This document shows positions 1 through 8,824 of a DNA stretch of 64,000 nt, piece after piece. The stretch is taken from the NCBI RefSeq assembly GCF_036884255.1, contig NZ_CP145605.1, positions 3,472,001 through 3,536,000 of the forward strand, read 5' to 3'. Numbering within the stretch: the stretch's first letter is position 1; every line of letters begins with the position of its first letter. Below the pieces are notes generated by a model. It was not told the origin of the DNA and ran no database searches. It saw nothing but the letters and a program-made list of their open reading frames with translations. Both the position numbers and the translations under genes were made by a program. This DNA is from Paenibacillus tundrae (GTDB lineage: Bacteria; Bacillota; Bacilli; Paenibacillales; Paenibacillaceae).

Positions 1-1871
1 GGCACTTTCCATTCTCCGATTGAGAGCACCAGCTGGGACAGTTCTGCTACATTCGACTTGGGAGCAGGAACTGGCGTTGGCGTAGGAGCAGGAAGATAAC
101 TACTGCCACTGCCACCGTTCTGCACAGGCTCAATCGCACTATTCTTTGCTCGCTCCACTTGAAGTGTATAGCTCTTCACCGATATTCCGTCAGGTGCTGT
201 TACGCGGATACTGAACTTGTTATTTCCGACTTTCAGTGGCATAAGCTTACTTTCTTTTCCGTTTAGAACTTCTTCGTACTGCTCCCCTTGACCAACCTCA
301 ATTTTGGCGTTAGCCTCTACGGCTGTAGGCGTCACAATAATCGATGTTTGGCTGTAACCGACAGACCATGAATAGTCGGTTTGCAAGTGATCAAATTCAG
401 GGAGTGGCTTTCCGTTTATACCAATTCCGCTAAGGTCTGCATTTTTATACGCTGTCCCTCCTAGATGAAAGGGCTTCGAGTGAACTTCTACGTGATTGCC
501 TGCTTGATCCATAGCCTGAATATGCAAATACCATGTGCCGTCGGCATCCTTTAAGATCAGCTCTTCTCCTTCTTTAAAATGAGTCCATTTTGCTCCTGGT
601 TCAGGAGAATCTTCACTTTGCGTCCAGATGTAGACCAGGGAGTCAACAGCAAGTTCACTGCCCCCCTCATCCGTAACTTGCACACTGGTCGTGGCAAAAG
701 GTACAACTTGATCGTGCCCATCAGGCTCAAATGTGAGAGACGGAGCCGTTTTGTCGATTCGAATAGTACGTATGATCGTTTCCTCATGCCCCCGTTGATC
801 TCTCATTCTATAATGAACGACATGTACGCCCTGCTGATTAAAATGCAGTAAGGTGTCAGCATCATGCGTTATCCATGTTTCGCCTTCATCTAAAGAATAC
901 TCCAGCGATTTCAGGCTATTGCTCTTATCGTACACCGAAGCAGCGGCTGTGATTGGCTCGTTCGTCCAAGCGTTATTCGTATATTCCTCTCCCGTATCGT
1001 CCACCATGTTCACAGTGACAACAGGTACGGATTGATCTAATCGAAATCGTTCCGAATGTTGTTCAACGATGGTAGCGCCACTGGAGTGTATAGCCCGTGT
1101 ATGCAAATACCAATCTCCCGAAACGTTGTCTAAGGTGAATGTCTGCCCATTCGCGAAGGGTTGCCAATCAGCATCTTCATCTGGGGTCACTGTATTCTGT
1201 GACCAGGTGAAGTAAAGCTGCTGTTGATCCGTATGCGTAACGTTAACCGCCGTAGAAGCGTTAGTTGAATAAATTTCGTTACCGTTAGCAGTAAACGTAA
1301 ATTCCGGTCTTCTGACAAAGTAGAAGTTATAGGTCAGACTCCCAGAATGCGAAGGAGAGGTTAAGATGGCCTTGAGGAGGGTCGTATCCCCTTGCAGCTG
1401 AATTAAAGGTGCATAACCTCCCCAAGCTTGGTTCATTCCATTGATTTGTGAACTGAGATCTTTATATTTAACCTTATCCCAGTAAAACCCCATTTTAATT
1501 CCATTTACTTGGTGGTGAGTTGATACCTCCACAAGCGTATAACTATCTTGTTGATTCTGCTGGAAATTAACATACACGATATGACCGTGCTGATCAGTTG
1601 CATAGATTCCTCCAATGATATCTTGTGGGATCGCTGGACTATCGGCCAAGTTATGGGCTACCTCAGACGGTTCATCCATCATCTTCTCTGTTTGTTTATT
1701 TTCATCTAAGGGTGTTGATAATTCTTCTTGAGTTACTTCTTGCATTTCCGGACTTTCTGAAGCTCTCGCAGTTATAGGAAAACTACTAAGAAGCAGAACA
1801 AATGACAATATCATCGATACGAAAATATTTATCTTATGAGGTCGTTGTGACCTCTGGAATGACCCATGCAC
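1..1871 (-). CDS. Secreted Ig-like / cadherin-like beta-sandwich protein (3' end outside window)
   Basis: I read an uninterrupted minus-strand frame from a GTG at 1871, about 6 bases after a GAGGAGGGG ribosome site, to the window edge: 623 codons with no stop. An ATG two bases further in gives only 12 codons, so GTG is the start. Residues about 1-37 form a signal peptide (positive start, hydrophobic FVLLLSS, Ala-x-Ala cut near ITARAS). Several beta-sandwich modules follow: two related segments with TWYLH/DWYLH and DQAGN-type motifs, a bacterial Ig-like module, then a cadherin-like beta-sandwich (start ADLSGIGI, end YTLQVERA; PF12733 type). A Pro-Thr linker (PAPTPTPVP) and the start of another domain lie at the edge. 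It is probably a cell-surface or matrix protein with unknown ligand. No catalytic module is visible in this part. Confidence 0.8.
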   Translation of the reverse strand, partial: MHGSFQRSQRPHKINIFVSMILSFVLLLSSFPITARASESPEMQEVTQEELSTPLDENKQTEKMMDEPSEVAHNLADSPAIPQDIIGGIYATDQHGHIVYVNFQQNQQDSYTLVEVSTHHQVNGIKMGFYWDKVKYKDLSSQINGMNQAWGGYAPLIQLQGDTTLLKAILTSPSHSGSLTYNFYFVRRPEFTFTANGNEIYSTNASTAVNVTHTDQQQLYFTWSQNTVTPDEDADWQPFANGQTFTLDNVSGDWYLHTRAIHSSGATIVEQHSERFRLDQSVPVVTVNMVDDTGEEYTNNAWTNEPITAAASVYDKSNSLKSLEYSLDEGETWITHDADTLLHFNQQGVHVVHYRMRDQRGHEETIIRTIRIDKTAPSLTFEPDGHDQVVPFATTSVQVTDEGGSELAVDSLVYIWTQSEDSPEPGAKWTHFKEGEELILKDADGTWYLHIQAMDQAGNHVEVHSKPFHLGGTAYKNADLSGIGINGKPLPEFDHLQTDYSWSVGYSQTSIIVTPTAVEANAKIEVGQGEQYEEVLNGKESKLMPLKVGNNKFSIRVTAPDGISVKSYTLQVERAKNSAIEPVQNGGSGSSYLPAPTPTPVPAPKSNVAELSQLVLSIGEWKV

Positions 1872-1901
1872 TGTACCCCTCCTCGTTTCATTTTAACAAG
1901 A

Positions 1902-1926
1902 GAAAAACCGCCAACCCCTGGCGGCT
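1902..1926 (-). terminator. Rho-independent terminator after the cytolysin-domain gene
   Basis: On the minus strand CCGCCA, a GGGGT loop and TGGCGG are followed by TTTTTCTC. It lies between the stop of the 91-aa gene (1969) and the start of the next minus-strand gene (1871), so those two genes are probably separate transcription units. Confidence 0.8.
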
Positions 1927-1968
1927 AATCCACATTCCCGAACTTAAAGGAAGTCTATCTGATCTTGT

Positions 1969-2244
1969 TTAACACACACTGACATCTCCAAGTCCTGTTA
2001 CCTTTAAACAAGACGGGACTTGATCTACTGGAAAACTCTCCTCCCATATACCGCTCCATCCCACAATCAATTTATAAATCGTAATTGTAACGTTAGCTCC
2101 TTCCGGAATGTCTGCACTCAGCGTCTCGGACTGATTCTCATTGAAGCGGTTAGTCTCCAGATGACCCCCTCCATCCCAATCCAATGCAAAGTATAGAACA
2201 ACCGGTGACCAATGATTTTGAACCGTAACTGATATTTTTCCCAT
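1969..2244 (-). CDS. 91-aa protein resembling the C-terminal (D4) beta-sandwich of thiol-activated cytolysins
   Basis: The start ATG at 2244 (MGKISVTV) sits 8 bases after GGAGG. An upstream in-frame ATG at 2259 lies before the ribosome site and was not used. There is no signal peptide. What I see: an opening strand with VVLYFALDWD, then SETLSADIPEGANVTITIY, then a Trp-rich stretch VGWSGIWEES. Cholesterol-dependent cytolysin domain 4 has the same order: an AxFxVxWDE strand, an HxSTVIPxxARNIRIKA strand and a Trp-rich ECTGLAWEWW loop. The undecapeptide cysteine is missing; two Cys lie near the C-terminus instead. Known stand-alone D4-like domains are rare. Function is unknown; it could be a lipid- or glycan-binding lectin-like protein. 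The homology is inferred by eye. Confidence 0.55.
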   Translation of the reverse strand: MGKISVTVQNHWSPVVLYFALDWDGGGHLETNRFNENQSETLSADIPEGANVTITIYKLIVGWSGIWEESFPVDQVPSCLKVTGLGDVSVC

Positions 2245-2375
2245 ACTAATTCCCTCCAATTAATTGTTATATTGTGTTCCACATTTGAAATATTACATTT
2301 ATATCCAGTCAAATTAAAGCAACTATAGTTGTTTTTTGAGTTGTATTACTCCATAAATTCTAAGATTTGCACATC

Positions 2376-2412
2376 AAAAAAAGCACATCACGCGGAGATG
2401 ATGTACTTTTAT
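2376..2412 (-). terminator. Terminator after the LAL regulator
   Basis: Minus strand: AAGTACATCA, loop TCTCCGCG, TGATGTGCTT, then seven T. It starts about 30 bases past the stop of the LuxR-type gene at 2445. Confidence 0.85.
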
Positions 2413-2444
2413 CTTGGAAGTATTCATGTAAAAGAAATCGTAAT

Positions 2445-5054
2445 TTACAAGAGGTTCCATTCATTGATCTTGGTGACTGCTTGTACACGGTTCTTAACAT
2501 CAAGCTTTTGATAGATATGATGAATGTATCTCTTAACGGTTCCTGGCGAAAGAAAGAGCTGTTGAGCAATCTCATCATTTGAAAGCCCATCTACAATATG
2601 TTGCAAGAGTTCTCGTTCTCTTTTGGTAAAATGTATCTCTAGTTCTGCAGCCGGCTCTGGTGAATCTGTGCCTTGGATTAAGGATTCAGCTTGATAGGCT
2701 TGATTCAACTGGCCAGTGTAATCCTGTTCGTCTGCATCTTGGTCTGATGACCAACGGTGTAGCAATGTCATGAGGGGAATACCTTCATCAAGAAAAATAC
2801 GGATATACCCTTCAGGTTCAGCCAGTTTAATAGCACGTTGTAAGGCATCATAAGCCTTATTCCGCTCATCATTGGCCTCGTGTGCCTCGGCAACTAATAG
2901 TAAAATCTCGATTTGGCTGCCGATTCGGTCTGTTCGTCTGGCTTCACTTAGCAATTTATTCAACCATGGGATTGCCTCTTGAAGTTGCTGGCGCGCCATC
3001 AATACACGTGCCAACGTAATCTGCTCATATTCACGTGTAACAATGGGTTTATCCGTTGCACTCATGTGTCTCTGGGCAAGCCAGGCATCCCCGTAATGGA
3101 CGGTGACACCTTGCGAGATCTGAATCCGGATATGTGCAGCCTCCAGCAATCTTTCCCAGTGAGGAGCATGATGCTGTCTTAATTCCTCCAGTGCCAAACG
3201 TAAAGTCGCCTCTGCTTCTGCCACCTGACCACACGCTTTTAATATTTTCGATTGCAAAATAACGCCAGGCACCCAAACACTGAGGTTGCTCGTAGCATCA
3301 CAAGTAGCAAGCGCCATTTCCATATACTTTCGTGCAGCCTCCAGATTATTCAGCTCATAATAGAGATCTGACAAGAAGATATACCCATGTCCTTCTAATG
3401 CATAATGAAGCATGGATCGTCTCTCTTCTGAAGTCGAAACCTTTGCCGACAAATACGCCATCTTTTTCAATCTTCCACCAAATCCAATCGGCCCTCGATA
3501 CAAAAGCGCTTCCCCGATATTTACGACTTTAACAATCGATGCAAATTGCGCTATGCCTTCCCTGTTCTGATCCAACAGATCAACAAACGAATCCACGTCT
3601 CCTTGGTAGAACGCAACCGAGGTGCGGTAGAGATCTAATTTCATATGGAGAATAGCTTTTTCCTCTGCTGAAATAAAGTTCTCTTCTTGCATAAAAGTCT
3701 CAACGTTGTACAAGAAACGATTCGCATGGTCTAGCTTTCCTGATACAGCCATTGATCCCGCTTGGAAGTAGAACAGATCCGGATGAACAATCATATGTCG
3801 AAGAGGAATTTGATCTAACAGCTCCAGCAAAGTAGATTCATCACCGCTCGTAATGAGCGTGTTAAAATGTCTCTCCATACATGAGGCTGCGAGCGCAAAG
3901 TCCTCCGCTATGAGAGCATGCTGGATAGATTCCAGGGCTAGTCCTTCCTTGTCATACCAATGTGCTGCCCGTATGTGGAGCATCGCTCGCTCAGAAGGCT
4001 TCACCTGTTTATCCAGTCTTGAGTGCAACATATCCCCGAACAGATGATGGTAACGGAACCACGTCCTTGTATCATCCAATGGAATAATGAACAACCTCGA
4101 ATTTTCAATGTCTTGAAGCAATGTTTTTGCCTCAGAATCATTCATCACAGCGGCCACTAAGGAAGGACAGAATGAGTTTAGAATAGACGTGGCTAGTAAA
4201 AGCGATTGTATACTTTCCGATTGTCTAGAGAGAACTTCATCTAACAGGTAATCAAAGATATTACGGTTATTTCCTGATAACTTATTCAGATAAACGATGC
4301 GATCTTGATGATCGGTGAAGGACAGGAGTGCAAGTATTAACCCCGCAACCCAACCTTCTGTCTTTTGCTCTAAAAGGACTAATTCTTCTTGTGTAAGTCG
4401 AGTGGACAAAGAATAGGATTGCAGCTCTTGTATCTCGCCTAATGTAAATCGCAGGTCATCGCTATTCAATTCTAGCAGTTCCTGTTGAACCCTCATACGG
4501 GAGAGAGACAGCGGTGGCAACGTTCTACTGAGTAAGACAATGGACATATGTGTAGGGAGATGTTCGATGAAGAAGTGCATACTTTCGTGAATTTCCAGAC
4601 CCGTAATCACATGATAATCATCCAAGACAAAAGTGATATTGTGCGGGAAAGAATATAGTTCGTTCAACAGTAAAGAGATAGCCGTCTCAATGGAACCATC
4701 TCGGACAGACTGGATGAATAACTCCGTTTGATCTAAAAAGGTGGGTACGATGATTTGAATCGATGCCTGTAAACTTAACCAGAACCGCACAAGATGATTA
4801 TTTGTTGTTTCTAAGGAAACCCAAGCAACTTGATCCGAATGGATACGAGCCCACTCTGCCGCAATCGTCGTTTTACCAAAACCTGCAGGAGCAGAAATAA
4901 GCGTTACCTTAGGACGGTGACTGTCTGTAAGCTTATACAATAATCTATTGCGACTTACATGATTGGCAGCTTGCTTAGGTATGGTTACTCGCGAGGCAAT
5001 GACCGATTGTTGGGCAAATGACAATGGAACTCTGTACTGGGATGACGAATTCAT
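2445..5054 (-). CDS. MalT/LAL-type LuxR family ATP-dependent transcriptional regulator
   Basis: This 869-aa protein has the size and order of the large ATP-binding LuxR (STAND/MalT) family. Residues 50-65 carry Walker A (APAGFGKTT) and about 141-148 carry Walker B (FVLDDYH). A WHD-like region with EGWVAGL follows, then a long TPR-like helical region (about 380-760). The C-terminal LuxR HTH is about 805-869 (TKRERELLQHIVDGLSNDEIAQ split over two helices, then GTVKRYIHHIYQKL). The ATG at 5054 follows AAGGAAG. Such proteins bind ATP and an inducer and then activate promoters. Its targets are not visible; the cytolysin-domain gene and surface protein downstream on the same strand are candidates by position only. 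A terminator follows it, so it is not simply co-transcribed with them. Confidence 0.9.
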   Translation of the reverse strand: MNSSSQYRVPLSFAQQSVIASRVTIPKQAANHVSRNRLLYKLTDSHRPKVTLISAPAGFGKTTIAAEWARIHSDQVAWVSLETTNNHLVRFWLSLQASIQIIVPTFLDQTELFIQSVRDGSIETAISLLLNELYSFPHNITFVLDDYHVITGLEIHESMHFFIEHLPTHMSIVLLSRTLPPLSLSRMRVQQELLELNSDDLRFTLGEIQELQSYSLSTRLTQEELVLLEQKTEGWVAGLILALLSFTDHQDRIVYLNKLSGNNRNIFDYLLDEVLSRQSESIQSLLLATSILNSFCPSLVAAVMNDSEAKTLLQDIENSRLFIIPLDDTRTWFRYHHLFGDMLHSRLDKQVKPSERAMLHIRAAHWYDKEGLALESIQHALIAEDFALAASCMERHFNTLITSGDESTLLELLDQIPLRHMIVHPDLFYFQAGSMAVSGKLDHANRFLYNVETFMQEENFISAEEKAILHMKLDLYRTSVAFYQGDVDSFVDLLDQNREGIAQFASIVKVVNIGEALLYRGPIGFGGRLKKMAYLSAKVSTSEERRSMLHYALEGHGYIFLSDLYYELNNLEAARKYMEMALATCDATSNLSVWVPGVILQSKILKACGQVAEAEATLRLALEELRQHHAPHWERLLEAAHIRIQISQGVTVHYGDAWLAQRHMSATDKPIVTREYEQITLARVLMARQQLQEAIPWLNKLLSEARRTDRIGSQIEILLLVAEAHEANDERNKAYDALQRAIKLAEPEGYIRIFLDEGIPLMTLLHRWSSDQDADEQDYTGQLNQAYQAESLIQGTDSPEPAAELEIHFTKRERELLQHIVDGLSNDEIAQQLFLSPGTVKRYIHHIYQKLDVKNRVQAVTKINEWNLL

Positions 5055-5250
5055 TGGAATCTTCCTTTATATCGTGGTATGACTTGATTGATATTGCATC
5101 AATGGATATCACACATCTAAGGTTCATTATATGTATATTAACATGGTAGCGCTCTTAAAACCTATGAAATAGCTGATTTTCGAATCCTGTTTTTGACCTT
5201 TGTTAGATGAAGGAATCACACTCGATGAACGTTTTTGAGATGTGGAGAAT

Positions 5251-5283
5251 GTGGAGCGTGCCCAGCGATGGCAATCGCTCCAC
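5251..5283. other. Strong hairpin in the 5.1-5.4 kb intergenic gap
   Basis: GTGGAGCG and TGCC pair with GGCA and CGCTCCAC around a 7-base loop, with an AT bulge, giving a near-perfect 12-bp stem. No T-run follows on either strand, so it is not a standard terminator. The gap 5055-5415 otherwise holds only a doubtful 65-codon plus-strand ORF and the promoter region of the LAL gene. Confidence 0.45.
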
Positions 5284-5415
5284 TCCCGACAATCGAACCA
5301 ACCATTGCCATTTGAAAAGGTTCCTTATTTACTTAGCTCCTCCAGAATACCCATCCCTCTTTCAAAGCCGCTTACCCGATGTTAAGTTTGATCCACGATT
5401 GTAGGGCTGATTTAA

Positions 5416-7380
5416 TCAAGGTACTAATTCAAGGTGCATCTTGGCTTCAGCTTCATCCCATGGCACCGAGTAACCTGCTCCCTTGGCGCAAAAAATAGAT
5501 GAAGATGTATATAGTGGGTCTGCCTCTTTGCGGTAGTCCATCCGCTCTATGACTTCCTCCGTGTTATGGCAGCGGTCGTATCCACTGAACACGCAGCGCA
5601 TACTGCCTCGTCCATGCGTAAAGGACGCCAATTCCGCACTGTAGTTCATGAAAGTTGATACGGGCACTCTGCCCGTGACCACTGCTTGCGTTCCATCTGT
5701 CTCTGGCGGATTAAATGTACCTGAAGCACGCTGAATATCCGACAGCACCCTGCCCATTTCATCGAGAGTGACTTTGATTTTGAAATCGTAATAGGGCTCT
5801 AGCAGCACGATGTCTGCCTTCTCCAGACCCTGACGTAATGCTCGAAAGGTAGCCTCACGAAAATCGCCGCCATGGGTATGTTCTTTATGCGCGCGACCCC
5901 TCAGCAGCGTGATGTTCACGTCGGTGACTGGCATACCGGTCAGCAGTCCGTGATGCTCCCGTTCGTAGAGGTGATTCCGAATCAGATTCTGATAGCTGAT
6001 ATTCAGATCATCGACATGACATCTGCTATCGAACGTGATGCCGGTTCCCCTTTCTCCCGGTTCAATTAGCAGATGCACTTCTGCATAATGTCTGAGCGGT
6101 TCAAAGTGGCCGTACCCAATCACAGCCGAATGAATTGTTTCCTTATACAAGATTTCCGGTTGTCCAAAAGAGATAACGAAGCCAAACCGCTCTCCAACAA
6201 TCTGCTCTAACACTTCCAGTTGAATCAATCCCATGACGCGGATAGAAATCTCCTGCAATTTCTCATCCCAAACGACGTTTAGAGACGGCTCCTCTGCCTC
6301 AAGCGTGCGAAAAGCACCGAGCACCTTCTGAACATGTATTGAATCGTCGAAAATCACTTTCGATTGTAACGTCGGCTCCGAATCGTAAGTTAACTTGTCA
6401 GATATCGACCCTAGACCTTGTCCGGTCTCGGTCGCGGATAATCCGGCAACGGCAAACAAATCCCCGGCTTCTACTTGTTCCACCGAATGCGATTTAAGGC
6501 CGTTAAACAAGAAAAGTCGCGTAATTTTTTCGTCATATTGAACCCCGCCGCTCTCATAACTAAGTTGTTCTCTCACCTTCAACCGACCGCCCAGTGCCTT
6601 AATGAACGTGAGTCTCGCTCCCCCTGCATCGTGCCGAATTTTATAAACTCTACCCTGGAACGAAGCATCCTCGTCATAAGTGGTTGTCGTCAGCAGGTGC
6701 AGCTGATCCAGAAATTCAACAACCCCAGTATCCTGAAGCGCAGAACCGTGAGCACAAGGGAAGAGAAGACCGTCCGCAATCATCTTCTGCAAGGCTTTCA
6801 ACCAGAAACCAGAATCGTCTCTCCCCTCCAGAAAAGCTTCCAGCAAGGTTTCGTCCCGCTCCGCCATAGCCTCACGCAGCGGTTCAGCGATGATACCGTC
6901 AGCGAACCTCTCGGTAATACAACATACTTCCCCTGTCAACTGCTGCCGAATATCCGACTCGGTTCTCTTTGCATCCGCTCCAACTCGATCCGTCTTGTTT
7001 ATAAAGAAAAATGTTGGGATCCGATGTTTCCGCAGTAGCTGCCAGACTGTTTCCGTATGACCCTGGACACCCTCGACTGCGCTTACGATCAAAATGGCAT
7101 AATCAATGACCTGAATTGCCCGCTCCATCTCTGGGGAGAAATCGACGTGTCCAGGCGTATCTATTAAATAGTAGCTGTCACCTTTATACTCTAGTACCGC
7201 CTGATCTGCGAACACGGTAATGCCCCTTGCCCGCTCGATGTCGTGGCTGTCCAGAAACGCATCCTGATGATCCACCCGCCCTCGCGACCGGATACTGTTC
7301 GTATGGTACAGCAGTTGTTCGGCAAAAGTTGTTTTACCTGCATCCACATGGGCGAACAGGCCAATCGTTAGTCGTTTCAT
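5416..7380 (-). CDS. TetM-like ribosomal protection GTPase (EF-G superfamily)
   Basis: The 654-aa protein starts MKRLTIGLFAHVDAGKTT. G1 is at residues 10-18, the G2-region RGIT at 52-55, G3 DTPGH at 74-78 and G4 NKTD at 128-131. Length matches ribosomal protection proteins (about 640-660) rather than EF-G (about 690), and the C-terminus (YRKEADPLYTSSS, SVPWDEA) resembles the TetM-family domain IV/V tail. TetM/TetO-type proteins dislodge tetracycline from the 30S A site using GTP. Chromosomal relatives in Bacilli often have unproven drug spectra, so resistance is an inference. The ribosome site is weak (GTGGGA, then 5 bases to ATG). No leader peptide or attenuator like that of tet(M) was recognised upstream. 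Confidence 0.82.
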   Translation of the reverse strand: MKRLTIGLFAHVDAGKTTFAEQLLYHTNSIRSRGRVDHQDAFLDSHDIERARGITVFADQAVLEYKGDSYYLIDTPGHVDFSPEMERAIQVIDYAILIVSAVEGVQGHTETVWQLLRKHRIPTFFFINKTDRVGADAKRTESDIRQQLTGEVCCITERFADGIIAEPLREAMAERDETLLEAFLEGRDDSGFWLKALQKMIADGLLFPCAHGSALQDTGVVEFLDQLHLLTTTTYDEDASFQGRVYKIRHDAGGARLTFIKALGGRLKVREQLSYESGGVQYDEKITRLFLFNGLKSHSVEQVEAGDLFAVAGLSATETGQGLGSISDKLTYDSEPTLQSKVIFDDSIHVQKVLGAFRTLEAEEPSLNVVWDEKLQEISIRVMGLIQLEVLEQIVGERFGFVISFGQPEILYKETIHSAVIGYGHFEPLRHYAEVHLLIEPGERGTGITFDSRCHVDDLNISYQNLIRNHLYEREHHGLLTGMPVTDVNITLLRGRAHKEHTHGGDFREATFRALRQGLEKADIVLLEPYYDFKIKVTLDEMGRVLSDIQRASGTFNPPETDGTQAVVTGRVPVSTFMNYSAELASFTHGRGSMRCVFSGYDRCHNTEEVIERMDYRKEADPLYTSSSIFCAKGAGYSVPWDEAEAKMHLELVP

Positions 7381-7472
7381 AGAATCCCACTTTCAACATT
7401 TCTTGTTATTACTGCTCATTTCATTAAAGCATAGAAATCGGGAGAGTGGGTAGAGTTTGGCTTAGGGATGAA

Positions 7473-7589
7473 TTAGTCAACTTTAATCATTTTATCAAAA
7501 CAGTATGAATCTCTATCATAGCCATTATGCTCATAGAAAGCATGGGCTCCAGTTCGTTTCATTCCGGATAACAACTTCAGTATAATCAT
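7473..7589 (-). pseudogene. C-terminal fragment of a GNAT acetyltransferase
   Basis: A 38-codon stretch reads MIILKLLSGMKRTGAHAFYE and continues HNGYDRDSYCF before a stop. The pattern GAHAFYEHNGY-D is the last alpha-helix and beta-strand of GNAT acetyltransferases. The N-terminal two-thirds is absent upstream (7590-7668), so this is a remnant of a gene different from the complete GNAT at 7669. Confidence 0.6.
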
Positions 7590-7668
7590 CTGGAATAATT
7601 TCTCGTTGTTTGATCATTGATGAAGCAATCATAGTCGTTTAATTAATTAACTCTTTTGCTGTGCTCTC

Positions 7669-8142
7669 CTATAACGTCTTAACCAGTGCAAGTCTATGAA
7701 ACCCAGACGTATAATAGTTCATATCGACATGTTCCCTTTGAAACTTCATTCGTTCATAAAATGCGAGTGCTGCTTGATTTTTTTCATGATCAAGCGTATA
7801 AAGCATGACATCACCGTGTCCGAATTCAGTTATTTTTGTACAAATCTTAGAGATTAGTCTATGTGCAACTCCTTGTCGAAGGTGAGATTTGCTCGTAACA
7901 ACACCAACGATTTCATACCGGTTAACAGTAGGCTGAAGAATGTAGCCAGCATGACCTATGACCATATCCGCTTCATCAAGCATGACATAATAAGTATGGA
8001 TACGCTCATCCGGCATGTCTAAATATGAATCCCAGCGCACAGGATACTGCTCGCGAATAAACGCCGGAAACTGAAACTCATGATCTTTCATCATTTTCAG
8101 CACAACTGGGATGTCTAGCGCTTGAAAAAGGCGAATTGTCAT
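7669..8142 (-). CDS. GNAT family N-acetyltransferase
   Basis: 157 aa starting MTIRLFQALDIPVVL. The ATG at 8142 is 7 bases after AGGAGG, so longer in-frame starts were rejected. The GNAT fold is seen as an N-terminal strand and helix, MVIGHAGYILQP (beta-4 region), the acetyl-CoA loop VTSKSHLRQGVAHRLI (equivalent of Q/RxxGxG/A) at about 100-115, and AALAFYERMKFQ near the C-terminus. It transfers acetyl from acetyl-CoA to an unknown amine. The ribosome site overlaps the stop of the upstream DJ-1/PfpI gene, so the two form an operon under the same riboswitch. Confidence 0.88.
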   Translation of the reverse strand: MTIRLFQALDIPVVLKMMKDHEFQFPAFIREQYPVRWDSYLDMPDERIHTYYVMLDEADMVIGHAGYILQPTVNRYEIVGVVTSKSHLRQGVAHRLISKICTKITEFGHGDVMLYTLDHEKNQAALAFYERMKFQREHVDMNYYTSGFHRLALVKTL

Positions 8143-8155
8143 TCTTCTTATCCTC

Positions 8156-8758
8156 CTACTGAAAAGTGTGCATGTAGACATCCTTAATGTTACCGGCCAT
8201 ATAATATGGATACTCTAATTTCTGCTGAACTTGAAGAACAACCTCTGTACTCGTCAACATTTCAACCATATAAAGCCCCAGGTCTATAGAAGCTGTAACC
8301 CCCGCACCAGTTACCGTATTACCGTCACGCACGACACGCGCTGGAATTACTTCTGCGCAATAAGGAGCTAGTAAATCATAAGCTGATGAGTTTGTAGTAG
8401 CCTTTTTTCCATTCAGGAATCCTGCTGCGCCTAATAACAGTGCCCCTGTACAAATAGAAATCTTATACGGTACGTTCTCTGCCGTTCGAACCCAACCCAT
8501 GAAATTCTCATCCAATCTAAGCATTCTAGTTGATAATCCACCGGGGAAAAACACTAGATCAAAATCACCTAGATTAGGTAACACCGCATCAGATTTCATT
8601 TTCAGACCCCGATCATCTGTAATTTCATCCTTGTTTGAACAGAATGTCCATGATACGTTTTCCTTCGCTTTTAGAATCGCTAGCCAAGTTACCGCTTCAT
8701 AAAATCCAGCTAGGTCCATGCTTGTCATTCCATCGAATAACACAAACGCCATTTTCAT
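8156..8758 (-). CDS. DJ-1/PfpI family (class I glutamine amidotransferase-like) protein
   Basis: The true start is taken as the ATG at 8758 (MKMAFVLFDGMTSMDLAGFY), after GAGAGG. A longer reading that begins at 8893 translates through a riboswitch and its terminator and is an artefact. The 200-aa product has FDLVFFPGG (about 65-75) and the nucleophile-elbow motif ISICTGALLLG with Cys at about 103. TNSSAYDLL and GAGVTASIDLGLYMVE match the DJ-1/PfpI/ThiJ family, which includes proteases, chaperones, glyoxalases and isonitrile hydratase-like enzymes. The particular reaction cannot be read from sequence. Control by a ZTP riboswitch points to purine/folate (one-carbon) stress. It shares an operon with the GNAT gene. 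Confidence 0.87.
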   Translation of the reverse strand: MKMAFVLFDGMTSMDLAGFYEAVTWLAILKAKENVSWTFCSNKDEITDDRGLKMKSDAVLPNLGDFDLVFFPGGLSTRMLRLDENFMGWVRTAENVPYKISICTGALLLGAAGFLNGKKATTNSSAYDLLAPYCAEVIPARVVRDGNTVTGAGVTASIDLGLYMVEMLTSTEVVLQVQQKLEYPYYMAGNIKDVYMHTFQ

Positions 8759-8790
8759 TGCCGCTACCATCCTCTCAATACCTGAATAAT

Positions 8791-8824
8791 AAAAAAAGTG
8801 TTTGATCAACAGATCAAACACTTT
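8791..8824 (-). terminator. Expression-platform terminator of the ZTP riboswitch
   Basis: AAAGTGTTTGATC, loop TGTT, GATCAAACACTTT and four more T. The stem starts right after the conserved CCTGGGC, as in known ZTP riboswitches, so it can be disrupted by ligand-stabilised aptamer pairing. Confidence 0.9.

Noticed and set aside
5207..5404. 65-codon plus-strand ORF
   Set aside because: It has no ribosome site or recognisable motif, and it contains the 5251 hairpin.
6475..7038. 187-codon plus-strand ORF
   Set aside because: It is antisense to the conserved GTPase core of the TetM-like gene, and its peptide has no family features.
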